Shown here: piece after piece, positions 24,003 through 33,100 of the stretch
Layout: the number at the start of each line of letters is the position of its first letter
Numbering within the stretch: position 1 is the first letter of the stretch
NCBI RefSeq assembly: GCF_030816475.1
Contig: NZ_JAUSXF010000001.1
Span: 744,001 to 808,000 of the forward strand
DNA: 64,000 nt
Direction: 5' to 3'
Origin: Arthrobacter pascens
GTDB lineage: Bacteria; Actinomycetota; Actinomycetes; Actinomycetales; Micrococcaceae
The notes under the pieces: model-generated
What the model was told of the DNA's origin: nothing
The model's input: the letters and a program-made list of their open reading frames with translations, nothing else
Database searches by the model: none
Program-made: the position numbers and the translations under genes

Positions 24003-25400
24003 ATGTCAGGCAACAACTACTACGACGTGACCACGTGGCCCGTCGGCAATCCGTCCGAGGACGTCGGTGAAGTAATCAACAGCATCATCGCTGACATCAA
24101 GGACCGGCAGACGGCCACCGATGCGAACAACGGTGGAAAGCCAGGCGCGGTGATCTACATTCCGCCCGGGGACTACCGCCTCCGGACGCAGGTGCTGATC
24201 GACGTCAGCTTCCTGCGAATCCAGGGCTCCGGACACGGCTTTACGTCGTCGAGCATCCGGTTCAACGTTCCCGAGGACGAATGGGCAGACTTGCATGAGC
24301 TGTGGCCCGGCGGGAGCCGCATTCTCGTCGACATTCCCCTCGATGGAGACGAAGGTGCAGACGGGGAGGAATCCAAGGGAGCCGCGTTCTACGTTGAGCG
24401 AAGCGGGAGCCCGCGGATCAGCTCGGTCGAGTTCTCCAACTTCTGCATCGACGGGTTGCACTTCAACCCGGACGGCTCGGGGATGCCTCCGGAGAACACG
24501 TACGTCAACGGCAAGACCGGCATCTATGTCGCGACCGCCAATGACTCATTCCGTGTGAACGGCATGGGGTTCGTCTACCTTGAAAACGCGCTCACCATTT
24601 ACAAGGCGGACGCGCTTTCAATTCACGACAACTTCATCGCCGAATGCGGAAGCTGCATTGAGCTGCGCGGATGGGGACAGGCATCAAAGATCACCGACAA
24701 CCTCGTCGGAGCTGGCTTCAAGGGTCACTCGATCTACGCAGAGAACCACGGCGGGCTCCTGATAACCGCGAACAACATCTTCCCCCGTGGTGCGAGCAGC
24801 GTCCATCTCGACGGCGTCACGCGTTCAAGCGTCACGAACAACCGTTTGCATTCGTTCTACCCCGGGATGGTGATTCTCGCTGCGAACAGTTCAGAGAACC
24901 TCGTGGCATCGAATCACTTCTTACGTGACCACGAGCCCTGGACACCATTCCTGGGAGTCGACAACGGACTGAACGACCTCTACGGACTTCTCTGCGTCAG
25001 CGGCAGCAACAACTCTGTCATCGGCAACCACTTCTCCGAGATCATCGACTCGCAGAGCATTCGGCCGGCAAGTGCTACGCCGGTCATCATCCGGCTGCGG
25101 GCGGGGGTTGGCAACTTCGTCTCCAACAACCATGTGGTGGCGATGGACGTTCACTCCACGTCAAGCGACTCCTGCTTCGAAGCTCAAGTGGACGCTCTGT
25201 TGACCACTGAGGCTGCGGAAGGCCTCGCCGTCACGGCCGTCATGGTCGATGCCGAATCAGCTCGGAATACGATCCTTGACTCCGGAAGTGAAGCCCAAGT
25301 TATCGCAGACAGGGCAGTTAACGCTTTGAGGGCCACACCTACGGTCGGTTTGCAGGCGGCGGATGTTAATCCGAACGTAGGATCAGTACCAACACCATGA
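24003..25400 (+). CDS. Intracellular GH91 enzyme, probably DFA III hydrolase
   Basis: 465 residues, ATG after AAGGGGAAG, 27 bases behind the permease. It is homologous to the other GH91 (YYDVTTWPVGNPSED, INSIIADIK, PGAVIYIPPGDYRLRTQ, FCIDGLHF, YVNGKTGIYV, YAENHGGLLITANNIFPRG, LRATP) but has no signal peptide, so it acts inside the cell. It differs by an insertion of about 30 residues near the C-terminus (from VHSTSSDSCFEAQVDALL to VTAVMVDAES) and a longer tail. From memory, GH91 DFA III hydrolases of Arthrobacter carry such an extra C-terminal loop covering the active site. With the importer before it, hydrolysis of imported DFA to inulobiose is the best reading; a transferase remains possible. 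Confidence 0.82.
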   Translation: MSGNNYYDVTTWPVGNPSEDVGEVINSIIADIKDRQTATDANNGGKPGAVIYIPPGDYRLRTQVLIDVSFLRIQGSGHGFTSSSIRFNVPEDEWADLHELWPGGSRILVDIPLDGDEGADGEESKGAAFYVERSGSPRISSVEFSNFCIDGLHFNPDGSGMPPENTYVNGKTGIYVATANDSFRVNGMGFVYLENALTIYKADALSIHDNFIAECGSCIELRGWGQASKITDNLVGAGFKGHSIYAENHGGLLITANNIFPRGASSVHLDGVTRSSVTNNRLHSFYPGMVILAANSSENLVASNHFLRDHEPWTPFLGVDNGLNDLYGLLCVSGSNNSVIGNHFSEIIDSQSIRPASATPVIIRLRAGVGNFVSNNHVVAMDVHSTSSDSCFEAQVDALLTTEAAEGLAVTAVMVDAESARNTILDSGSEAQVIADRAVNALRATPTVGLQAADVNPNVGSVPTP

Positions 25401-25415
25401 GGACGTGGGAGACCA

Positions 25416-26510
25416 ATGACCAATAGAACAGTCGGTATCAAGGAAGTGGCGGCGGCAGCCGGAGTGTCTGTCACGACCGTCTCCCACGTCCTCAATGATG
25501 TTGCCTACGCCCGGGTGGGCGCAGGAACGAGGCAGCGGGTCCACGAAGCGGCCCAACGGCTGGGTTACGGGCCCAACCGCCTTGCCCAGGCCCTGCGCAC
25601 CCAGCGTTCCGGGATGATCGGGTTCATCAGCGAGGAAATCGCCACCACTCCGCACGCAGGCAGGATCATCCTCGGTGCCGAGGAGACGGCGCGGGCCCGG
25701 GGATACCGGATCATGATCATCAACTCCACCAGCACAGGTTCCCAGGATTCCAAGGAAAGCCAAGTCGCGGACCTCCTGGATCGGCAGGTGGACGGCATCC
25801 TGTATGCCACGATGTATCACCGGAAGCTTGCCGTACCCAAGAACCTGGCCGGACTGCCGGCAGTCCTGGTGGACTCCGAAGACATCAGTAACACAGTTTC
25901 CTGCGTCATCCCGGACGAAGTAGGCGGCGCCAGGGCGGCCGTACAGACCCTGATCGACGCCGGGCACACCCGGATCGGCATGCTCAACAACACCGATGAC
26001 GTGCCGGCAACCCACTCCCGGCTCAGGGCCTTTAAGGACACGCTCGCAGATGCCGGGCTTCCGTTCCACGAGGAACTGGTCCAGTCCGAGCCCTCGGAGG
26101 TGCCTGGCGGTCACCAGGCGGCCCTGCGCCTGCTGAAACCCGAAAGCCGGCCCACGGCCGTGTTCTGCTACAACGACCGCATGGCCATGGGCGCGTACCG
26201 GGCAGCTGCGGAACTCGGCCTGAGGATTCCGGAGGACGTTTCCTTCGTCGGATTCGACAACCAGGAACTGATTGCCGAAAACCTCCACCCGCCGCTGACA
26301 ACAGTGGCCCTGCCCCACTACGAAATGGGCGCATGGGCAACCGAAAACCTGATCGATGCCATCGAGGGAAAAAGTGACCTGCGGCTGTTCGCGGCCCACC
26401 CGACCGTACTTCCCTGTCCCATGGTTCTTCGCGATTCCGTCGCCTCGCCAACACATGACGGCCCTTCCAGCAGAGCAGCAACGTACTCGGCCGCACGGTC
26501 CAACACCTGA
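25416..26510 (+). CDS. LacI family transcriptional regulator
   Basis: 364 residues, starting 15 bases after the GH91 stop with GGACGTGGGAG upstream. The helix-turn-helix reads GIKEVAAAAGVSVTTVSHVLND, with the hinge helix motif RLGYGPNRLAQALRTQ. The periplasmic-binding-like ligand domain follows (MIGFISEEIATTP, PTAVFCYNDRMAMGAYRAA, VSFVGFDNQELIAENLHPPLTTV). A tail of about 25 residues is extra. Lying inside the cluster, it most likely represses it and is released by DFA, inulobiose or another fructan product; the palindromes near 20.6 kb are candidate sites. Confidence 0.93.
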   Translation: MTNRTVGIKEVAAAAGVSVTTVSHVLNDVAYARVGAGTRQRVHEAAQRLGYGPNRLAQALRTQRSGMIGFISEEIATTPHAGRIILGAEETARARGYRIMIINSTSTGSQDSKESQVADLLDRQVDGILYATMYHRKLAVPKNLAGLPAVLVDSEDISNTVSCVIPDEVGGARAAVQTLIDAGHTRIGMLNNTDDVPATHSRLRAFKDTLADAGLPFHEELVQSEPSEVPGGHQAALRLLKPESRPTAVFCYNDRMAMGAYRAAAELGLRIPEDVSFVGFDNQELIAENLHPPLTTVALPHYEMGAWATENLIDAIEGKSDLRLFAAHPTVLPCPMVLRDSVASPTHDGPSSRAATYSAARSNT

Positions 26511-26515
26511 CCTCG

Positions 26516-26539
26516 GGCGCGTCCGGCAGAGGACGCGCC
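26516..26539 (+). terminator. Hairpin after the LacI gene
   Basis: GGCGCGTCC (26516-26524) pairs perfectly with GGACGCGCC (26531-26539) over six bases and is followed by TT. It starts six bases after the LacI stop and may reduce read-through into the GH32 gene. Confidence 0.55.
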
Positions 26540-26656
26540 TTGCCAAGGACCTTGAATACACAGCTCCCCGGTTCCCCCTGCCCTTAAAAAGCCCCCTGCC
26601 CTCAAAAAGACTGATCCGTTCGCTGGAACTGGCCCGGACATCCTGAAAGAACTCCG

Positions 26657-28192
26657 ATGACTGAAACAACAACCCACCCGGCGGACCCCGCCGAAGACAC
26701 CACGCCCAACTTCCGGCCCATCGTCCACTACACGGCCAAGAACACGTGGCTGAACGACCCCAACGGACTCGTGTGGCACCAGGACGTCTACCATCTCTTC
26801 TACCAAAACAACCCCTTCGGCAACGTCTGGGGCAACATGTCCTGGGGACATGCCACCTCAGCCGATCTTCTGCACTGGACCGAACACCCCGTTGCCATCG
26901 CGGGCGATGAGGAAGAAGACGTCTTTTCAGGCAGCATCGTGGTGGACCATGGCAATACATCGGGATTCGGCACGGTGGAAGATCCTGCCCTGGTGGCCAT
27001 CTACACCAGCGCCTTCAAGGAAGGCTCCGCACACCGGGGGACACAGGCCCAGTCCCTCGCGTTCTCCACGGACGCCGGCATGACGTGGACCAAATACGCA
27101 GGCAACCCGGTGCTTGGCCGCGGCTCGGCCCACTTCCGGGACCCCAAGGTCTTCCCCTACGAGGGACCGGCTGGTTCCTGCTGGGTCATGGTGGCGGTGG
27201 AGGCCCGGCATCAGCAGGTGGTGCTGTACCGCTCGGCCAACCTCAAGGACTGGGAGTACCTGAGCACCTTCGGCCCTGCAAACGCCATAGGAGCCGAATG
27301 GGAATGCCCCGACCTCTTCCCGTTGCCTGTCGACGGCGACACGGACAACGTCAAGTGGGTCCTGGTGGTCAATCTCAACCCGGGTGCCGTCGCCGGCGGC
27401 TCCGGAGGCCAGTACTTCGTCGGCCACTTCGACGGGGTGCAGTTCACCGCGGATCCTGATTCGCTCGTTCCAGCGGATGCTGACGGAACCACGGATCTCA
27501 GACACTGTCTGTGGCTCGACTGGGGACGTGACTACTACGCCGCGGTTTCCTTCAGCAATGCCCCGGAGAACCGCCGCATCATGATCGGCTGGATGAACAA
27601 CTGGGACTACGCAAACTCCCTGCCCACGTCTCCATGGCGCTCAGGGATGTCCCTGGCCCGCGAGGTCGGGCTCGCGACGGTGGACGGTTTGCCGCGCCTG
27701 GTGCAGCGCCCGGTGCTGCCATTGGACGGCGGCGGGCCGGCCTGCACCATCCAGGACCTGGAACTGGCCGACTCCCGGTTGCAACTGCCCGACGCAATCC
27801 CCGGATCAGCCCAGCTGATCGAGGCCGAGATCCTGCCAGGGACGGCCCGGACCGTAGCTTTCAGGCTGCTTGGGGCAAAGGACGGGAGTGCCGCCACGGT
27901 TCTCAGCTTCGATACCGTGAAGGACCGGCTCACCCTGGATCGCCGCAACTCCGGAAACATCGCCTTCCACGACAAGTTCGCGTCGGCTGAGTCCGCACCG
28001 GTGAAGCTCGACGGCGGTGTGCTAAGACTCCGTCTCGTCGTCGACCAGTGCTCCGTGGAGGTCTTCGCCCAAGGCGGCGCGGTTGTCCTGAGCGATCTGG
28101 TGTTCCCCCTGGCAGGGAACCAAAGCACCGAAGTGTCCGCGGAGGGCGGCACAGTCACAGTGCGGAAGCTGGCCGTCACGGCTCTGTCATAG
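26657..28192 (+). CDS. Intracellular GH32 beta-fructofuranosidase
   Basis: 511 residues without a signal peptide. WLNDPNG near residue 34 carries the nucleophile; HFRDPKVF and WECPDLFPL supply the transition-state Asp and acid/base Glu, and MIGWMNNWDYAN closes the propeller. A C-terminal beta-sandwich (SVEVFAQGGAVVLSDLVFPL) ends the protein. Unlike the two secreted paralogues in this window it has no inserted binding modules. It should split inulobiose or short fructans into fructose in the cytoplasm, the last step of the cluster. Confidence 0.93.
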   Translation: MTETTTHPADPAEDTTPNFRPIVHYTAKNTWLNDPNGLVWHQDVYHLFYQNNPFGNVWGNMSWGHATSADLLHWTEHPVAIAGDEEEDVFSGSIVVDHGNTSGFGTVEDPALVAIYTSAFKEGSAHRGTQAQSLAFSTDAGMTWTKYAGNPVLGRGSAHFRDPKVFPYEGPAGSCWVMVAVEARHQQVVLYRSANLKDWEYLSTFGPANAIGAEWECPDLFPLPVDGDTDNVKWVLVVNLNPGAVAGGSGGQYFVGHFDGVQFTADPDSLVPADADGTTDLRHCLWLDWGRDYYAAVSFSNAPENRRIMIGWMNNWDYANSLPTSPWRSGMSLAREVGLATVDGLPRLVQRPVLPLDGGGPACTIQDLELADSRLQLPDAIPGSAQLIEAEILPGTARTVAFRLLGAKDGSAATVLSFDTVKDRLTLDRRNSGNIAFHDKFASAESAPVKLDGGVLRLRLVVDQCSVEVFAQGGAVVLSDLVFPLAGNQSTEVSAEGGTVTVRKLAVTALS

Positions 28193-28234
28193 AGACAGGA
28201 TGCCGGGCGCCTGTCCCCATGTGGAGGCCTACTG

Positions 28235-30034
28235 TTACTGTTCCTTGCCCGGCAGGATTTCCTGGGCTTTGGTTTTGACGGTTGCTTTGATGATGTCCCA
28301 GGTGCTGTCGTCGCCTTTGGCGAGGGCTTTGGCGGTGTTGAGTGCCTGCTCGAGGGTGGTGTGTGGAGGGATCGGCGGGATGTCGGGATTGGTGTGCACG
28401 TCCAGGACGGTGGGGCGGTCGGCACTGAGGGCTTTCTCCCAGGCCGCCCCGACGCCGTCGGGCGTGGTCACGGTGATGCTTTCCAGGCCGAGGCTTGCGG
28501 CGAAGGCTGCATAATCGACGTCGGGAAGCGACTGGGATTCGGTGAAGGCGGGGGCGCCGCCCATTGCCCTCAGTTCCCAGGTGACGTGGTTCAGGTCGTT
28601 GTTATGCAGCACGGCAACGATGAGCCGGGGATCGGACCATTCCTGCCAGTAGCGCCGGACGGTGATCAGTTCGGCGAGGCCGTTCATCTGCATCGCGCCG
28701 TCGCCCGCGAAGGCGATGACAGGGTGGTCCGGGTACGCGAATTTCGCGCCGATCGCGTACGGCACCGCGCAGCCCATGGTGGCCAGAGTCCCGGAGATCG
28801 AGCCTCTGGTATCGCTGCCGAATTTCAGCTGCCGGGCATACCAGTTGGCGGAGGAACCGGAATCAGCGGTGACAATGGCGTTCGCCGGCAGCCTGTCGGA
28901 GAGCTCGGCGAAGAGCCGCATGGGGTTCACCGGGGCGGCCTCCACCATGGCCTCGGAACGCATGGTTTCCCACCACTTACTGATTTTCCCCTCCAGATCC
29001 TCGCGCCAGGAACGGTCGTCCTTCCGTCGCAGGTGCGGGATCAGCGCTCGCAGCGTCGCGGCGGAGTCGCCCACGATGTTGAATTCGTAGGGATAGCGGA
29101 GCCCGATCATCGCCGGGTCGATGTCGATCTGGACGCCGCGGGCCTGGCCTGCTTCTGGCATGAACTGGGGGTAGGGAAAGCTTGAGCCGACGGTGAGGAG
29201 GGTGTCGCAGTCGAGCATCATCTCGTAGCTGGGCCGGGTGCCCAGCAGGCCGATGGATCCCGTGACATAGGGGAGGTCATCGGGGAGGGAGTCCTTGCCA
29301 AGGAGTGCCTTTGCCACGCCCGCGCCCAGCAGATCCGCCACCTCCCGGACTTCGGCCGACGCCCCTCGGGCACCGTGTCCGATCAGCATGGCGACTTTCT
29401 TTCCCTGGTTGAGCAGGTCAGCGGCGCCCCTGATCGCTTCCATGTCCGGCTGGGTCGACGGCGGCCGGATGCCCAGGCTGGAAGGAACCATCTTCAGCGC
29501 GTGCGTGGGCGGGGTGTACGCAAGTTCCTGCACGTCAGAGGGGATGATGACGGCGGTCGGCCCGCGCCGGGTTACGGCGATGCGGATCGCTCTGTCGAGG
29601 ACGTTCGGCAGTTGTTCCGGGACGGTGACCGTCTGGACGTAGTCGGATGCGACGTCCTTGAACAGGGACTGCAGGTCCACTTCCTGCTGGAAGGAACCGC
29701 CCATTGCGGTCCTTGCCGCCTGGCCGACAATTGCGACGACGGGGGCATGGTCGAGCTTGGCGTCGTACAGCCCGTTCAGGAGGTGGATGGCTCCCGGACC
29801 CGAGGTCGCCATGCAGACTCCGACGTTTTCGGTGAATTTCGCGTAGCCAACCGCCTGCAGGGCAGACATCTCCTCGTGCCGGGACTGGATGAATTTAGGC
29901 TCGTTCCCGGCTTGGCCGAAGGCGGCCACCAGGGCGTTGATGCCGTCGCCGGGATACGCGAACACTTTGTCCACTCCCCATTGACGCAGCCGGTCCAGCA
30001 GATACTCCGCAACTGTCGGTGATGCCATTGCCAT
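28235..30034 (-). CDS. TPP-dependent pyruvate oxidase / acetolactate-synthase-like enzyme
   Basis: 599 residues from the ATG at 30034 (AAAGGAA close upstream; ATG 30028 is an alternative). The Pyr domain holds the catalytic Glu in SRHEEMSALQAVGYAK; the middle domain follows from about residue 190; the PP domain has the TPP/Mg motif GDGAMQMNGLAELITVRRYW and then NNDLNHVTWE. This layout is that of PoxB-type pyruvate:quinone oxidoreductases and related enzymes, which make acetate and CO2 from pyruvate. Membrane-binding C-terminal features of PoxB cannot be judged. The FAD/Rieske gene upstream is on the same strand, 45 bases away. Confidence 0.88.
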   Translation of the reverse strand: MAMASPTVAEYLLDRLRQWGVDKVFAYPGDGINALVAAFGQAGNEPKFIQSRHEEMSALQAVGYAKFTENVGVCMATSGPGAIHLLNGLYDAKLDHAPVVAIVGQAARTAMGGSFQQEVDLQSLFKDVASDYVQTVTVPEQLPNVLDRAIRIAVTRRGPTAVIIPSDVQELAYTPPTHALKMVPSSLGIRPPSTQPDMEAIRGAADLLNQGKKVAMLIGHGARGASAEVREVADLLGAGVAKALLGKDSLPDDLPYVTGSIGLLGTRPSYEMMLDCDTLLTVGSSFPYPQFMPEAGQARGVQIDIDPAMIGLRYPYEFNIVGDSAATLRALIPHLRRKDDRSWREDLEGKISKWWETMRSEAMVEAAPVNPMRLFAELSDRLPANAIVTADSGSSANWYARQLKFGSDTRGSISGTLATMGCAVPYAIGAKFAYPDHPVIAFAGDGAMQMNGLAELITVRRYWQEWSDPRLIVAVLHNNDLNHVTWELRAMGGAPAFTESQSLPDVDYAAFAASLGLESITVTTPDGVGAAWEKALSADRPTVLDVHTNPDIPPIPPHTTLEQALNTAKALAKGDDSTWDIIKATVKTKAQEILPGKEQ

Positions 30035-30078
30035 GTTCCTTTCGGGCATCCGGCCCGCGTCGGGGTGGAGGGCCCGCG

Positions 30079-31575
30079 CTAGTCCATGACCGGGAGGTCC
30101 TTGGTTGTCGGTCCCTGGAGCACTTCCCCGGTGGGTGAGTAGCGTGAGCCGTGCAGAGGGCAGTCCCAGGACTTTTCGGCGTCGTTCCAGCTGAGCAGTC
30201 CGCCCAGATGGGTGCATACCGCGGAGACCCGGCAGGTGACGCCGTCGACCGTGGAAACGGCGACGGGTTTGCGGCCTTGGCGGACCACGGTACCTTCGCC
30301 CTCGGGGGGCACCGTCCGGGTACCAGTTTCGGGTTTGGCCAGTTCCGCCTTTGCCCAACTTTCGGAGAGGGTTTTGGCGACGTCGGCGTTAAGGGCAATC
30401 GCTGAGGCGGCGCCGGCCGGTGAGGTAATCCGCCTGTGGATGGTGTCGGCCCAGGGGAGCTGTCCATCCAGGATGTCGGCCGTGATGGCCAGTGAGGCCG
30501 CAATGCCGTTGGTCATGCCCCATTTGTTGTATCCGCTGGCAAAGAAGATCTTTCCGCGGCCCCGGGGCATCTTGCCGAAGAACGGCATCAGGTTGGTGGC
30601 GCGGTAGTCCTCGCCGGACCAGGTATGGGTCACCTCGGCGCCAGGGAAGTGGTGGATCCCCCAGTTCAGCAACTGGTCAAGGCGGCGCTTCGGAGAAGGC
30701 TCCCTGCCCACCTGGTGCCCGTTGCCGCCGACAACCAGCAGTTCCTCGTTCCCTGTCGGGAAGGTGCGGAGGGAGCGGCCCGGCGTTTCGGCCGAGAGGT
30801 ACATACCACGGGGAATGGGGGTCGACGCGGGAACGTGCAGCGCGGCGGCATACGACTGGGAGGCCTTCAGCTTGGCGAAGTACAGGCCGCGGTCCAGGAC
30901 CGGGATACCGGTGGCCAGCACCACGCGGTCAGCACTGACGTTCCCGCCGCTGGTCAGAACGGTGGCGCGCTCGTCCTGTTTGACGTTCAGGAGCCTGACG
31001 CCTTCGACGATCATGCCGCCGTGTGCCCGGAGGTCTGCAGCCAGCGCCTCCAGCACGTCCATCGGATTGAACTGGGCCTGGTCCGGCATCCGGACGGCGG
31101 TCCGGATGCTGAAGGGCAGCTCCGAGTCGGTGGTTCCGCTGACATCCAGGCCCGCGGCCCTTGCGACTTCGAGCTCGGACCTTACCTGATCCGCGCCGTC
31201 GTCTGTCACAGCGAAGGTATAGGCATCGCGGCGCTGGAACGGCACGCCGTTTGCCTCCAGGAACCGCAGGAGCCACGCCTGCCCTTCCCTGTTGGCCTCC
31301 ACATAGGCGTTGACCATCTTCTGGGAATACTGCCTTCGCAGCGAGGACAGGATGGTGCCCTGCAGCAGGGTCAATTTCGCGGTTGTATTGCCTGTGGTTC
31401 CGGCGCCTACGGTCCTGGCCTCCAGGACGGCCACCCGCTGTCCTGAACGAGCCAGCAGGGCAGCGGTGGCGAGTCCCGTGATTCCCGCACCCGCCACGAC
31501 GGTGTCAAAATCCGCTCCGGGAGTAAAGGGATCGATGGGGATGGTGCGGGGTCGATCAAGCCAGACTGAGGTCAC
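30079..31575 (-). CDS. FAD-dependent oxidoreductase with C-terminal Rieske domain
   Basis: 498 residues. The N-terminal dinucleotide fold (DTVVAGAGITGLATAALLARSG) and the DAO-type fold extend to about residue 380. The last 90 residues form a Rieske iron-sulfur domain with VCTHLGG and WDCPLHGSRYS, i.e. the CxH and CxxH ligands. Such DAO-Rieske fusions are widespread in actinobacteria and proteobacteria and their substrate is unknown. Same strand and close to the TPP enzyme, so probably one operon. Confidence 0.9.
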   Translation of the reverse strand: MTSVWLDRPRTIPIDPFTPGADFDTVVAGAGITGLATAALLARSGQRVAVLEARTVGAGTTGNTTAKLTLLQGTILSSLRRQYSQKMVNAYVEANREGQAWLLRFLEANGVPFQRRDAYTFAVTDDGADQVRSELEVARAAGLDVSGTTDSELPFSIRTAVRMPDQAQFNPMDVLEALAADLRAHGGMIVEGVRLLNVKQDERATVLTSGGNVSADRVVLATGIPVLDRGLYFAKLKASQSYAAALHVPASTPIPRGMYLSAETPGRSLRTFPTGNEELLVVGGNGHQVGREPSPKRRLDQLLNWGIHHFPGAEVTHTWSGEDYRATNLMPFFGKMPRGRGKIFFASGYNKWGMTNGIAASLAITADILDGQLPWADTIHRRITSPAGAASAIALNADVAKTLSESWAKAELAKPETGTRTVPPEGEGTVVRQGRKPVAVSTVDGVTCRVSAVCTHLGGLLSWNDAEKSWDCPLHGSRYSPTGEVLQGPTTKDLPVMD

Positions 31576-31752
31576 GAGCTTTCCCTTCCTGTACGTTTCG
31601 TTCCGTTGGACCCCGCAGGTTGTAGGATCCTGGCCCTATCCCGCACGCCGTTCATTCCGATTCTCCAAGGCTCCTCTGTTGCATCTGCAGCCAGTATGGA
31701 TCCCTGCAACGCCAGTGTCCATCGTCGAAACAGGGGGAAAGGACTCGTTCTC

Positions 31753-31786
31753 AAACCGGGAACATCTAGCTGAAACCGGGAACATC
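31753..31786. repeat. Two 14-bp direct repeats spaced 20 bp
   Basis: AAACCGGGAACATC occurs at 31753-31766 and again at 31773-31786, exactly 20 bp apart, in the 270-bp interval between the divergent Rieske and SGNH genes. It could be a double operator on one DNA face, or a leftover end of an IS21-type element, which carry such repeated ends. No transposase remains nearby. Confidence 0.6.
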
Positions 31787-31847
31787 GCGCCCTTCAAATT
31801 GGTTATCACCATACAAGAACCTTTTTCCAAAGAAGGAGGTGGCCGAA

Positions 31848-32771
31848 GTGGACGCGAACGATCTCGACGTCACTGGCCGTCGTCTTCCCGGTGCCGTCAG
31901 TTTCGCTGACAAAATTAGCGCTGACAGCTCACACACGGGACCCCTGCACCCCTGGAGCCGGTACGTCGCGCTAGGGGATTCGTTCACTGAAGGGGTGGGC
32001 GATCCGGAACCTCGCTGTCCCGGCGGGCTGCGTGGCTGGGCTGACCGCGTCGCTGACGAACTGGCGGCCGGTCAGGAGGATTTCAGCTACGCCAACCTGG
32101 CTGTGCGCGGTCTCCTCCTGGAGCAAATCCTGAGCCAGCAGGTGGGACCGGCCCTGGCGCTGGAACCGGATCTGATCACCTTGTCCGCCGGAGGGAACGA
32201 CATGGTTTTCCATGCCAGCGATCCGGACAAACTCGCGGACAAACTCGACGGCGGCGTCGGGCAGCTCAGTCAATCCGGGGCGACCATAGTGCTGTTTACG
32301 GGACCGGATTGGAGGTCCACCCCGGTGTTGGGCCGCAACCGGGCAAAGGTGGCCATCTTCAATGAGAATGTGCACACCATCGCCTCCCGCTATGACGCCG
32401 TGATAGCTGACCTGTGGGCCCTGCGGCAGCTTCGGGACCGGCGGATGTGGGACCCTGACCGGCTGCACCTTTCTCCGCTGGGCCATCACACTGTGGCCAT
32501 GATGGTGCTGGATACCCTGAATGTTCCGCATTCGCTGCAGCCGCTGGAGCCTAAGGATCTTCTGCAGGGGAGTTGGCGGCGAGCCAGGGCAGGAGACATT
32601 CTCTGGGCCAGGAATTACTTCTTCCCGTGGGTGCTCAGGCGGATCCGCCCGGGTGGAAGCGAAGAAGAGCGGCAGGCGAAACGGCCGGCCGCCGGACCGG
32701 CGGTCTTCGGCGGACCGGTGATCTCCGAAGGAATGCCCTCCGCGGCATCCCCTGCCCTGACCAAGGGATAA
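31848..32771 (+). CDS. SGNH/GDSL hydrolase family protein
   Basis: About 307 residues; GTG at 31848 sits eight bases after AAGGAGG, better than the GTG at 31839. Block I is YVALGDSFTEGVGD (nucleophile Ser), block III LITLSAGGNDMVF, and block V DPDRLHLSPLGHH (Asp, His). There is no signal peptide, so it is cytosolic or membrane-associated; a basic tail follows the domain. The family includes lipases and esterases acting on lipids or acetylated sugars; substrate unknown. Confidence 0.9.
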   Translation: MDANDLDVTGRRLPGAVSFADKISADSSHTGPLHPWSRYVALGDSFTEGVGDPEPRCPGGLRGWADRVADELAAGQEDFSYANLAVRGLLLEQILSQQVGPALALEPDLITLSAGGNDMVFHASDPDKLADKLDGGVGQLSQSGATIVLFTGPDWRSTPVLGRNRAKVAIFNENVHTIASRYDAVIADLWALRQLRDRRMWDPDRLHLSPLGHHTVAMMVLDTLNVPHSLQPLEPKDLLQGSWRRARAGDILWARNYFFPWVLRRIRPGGSEEERQAKRPAAGPAVFGGPVISEGMPSAASPALTKG

Positions 32772-32855
32772 TCCTGGTCGGCGGTGTCAGCGGACCCATT
32801 GTGAACCGGACATCCAGGTGCTATTACCTATCTATCGGTCTCCGGTGCGCAGTTG

Positions 32856-33083
32856 ATGGGAGTCCAGGTGGATACACAGTCGGTCCTCACCTTCATTGGC
32901 GGTTACGTGGCAACCGGGATCTCAGTATTCCTGTTGTACTCGCCCTTCCTGGTTCTTTTCCTTCTCCTGCTGCTCGTCGGGGGTGTCCTGCAGCTCATAG
33001 CCTGGCCCTTCAGCGTCTTGATCCGAAGACTGCGGCGGGGGCGGGGAAACGCTGAGTATGATTCATCGTGGCTTCTCCATTGA
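32856..33083 (+). CDS. Small membrane protein
   Basis: About 75 residues with one or two helices (VLTFIGGYVATGISVFLLYSPFLVLFLLLLLVGGVLQLI spans the hydrophobic part) and a basic cytoplasmic tail (IRRLRRGRG). No family recognised. It ends 18 bases before the YCII gene and could be cotranscribed. Confidence 0.5.
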   Translation: MGVQVDTQSVLTFIGGYVATGISVFLLYSPFLVLFLLLLLVGGVLQLIAWPFSVLIRRLRRGRGNAEYDSSWLLH

Positions 33084-33100
33084 CAGAAGGATCCGGCGCG

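Noticed and set aside
25383..26960. 525-codon minus-strand frame opposite LacI
   Set aside because: Antisense of a clear LacI gene; Arg/Cys-rich translation without domain signals.
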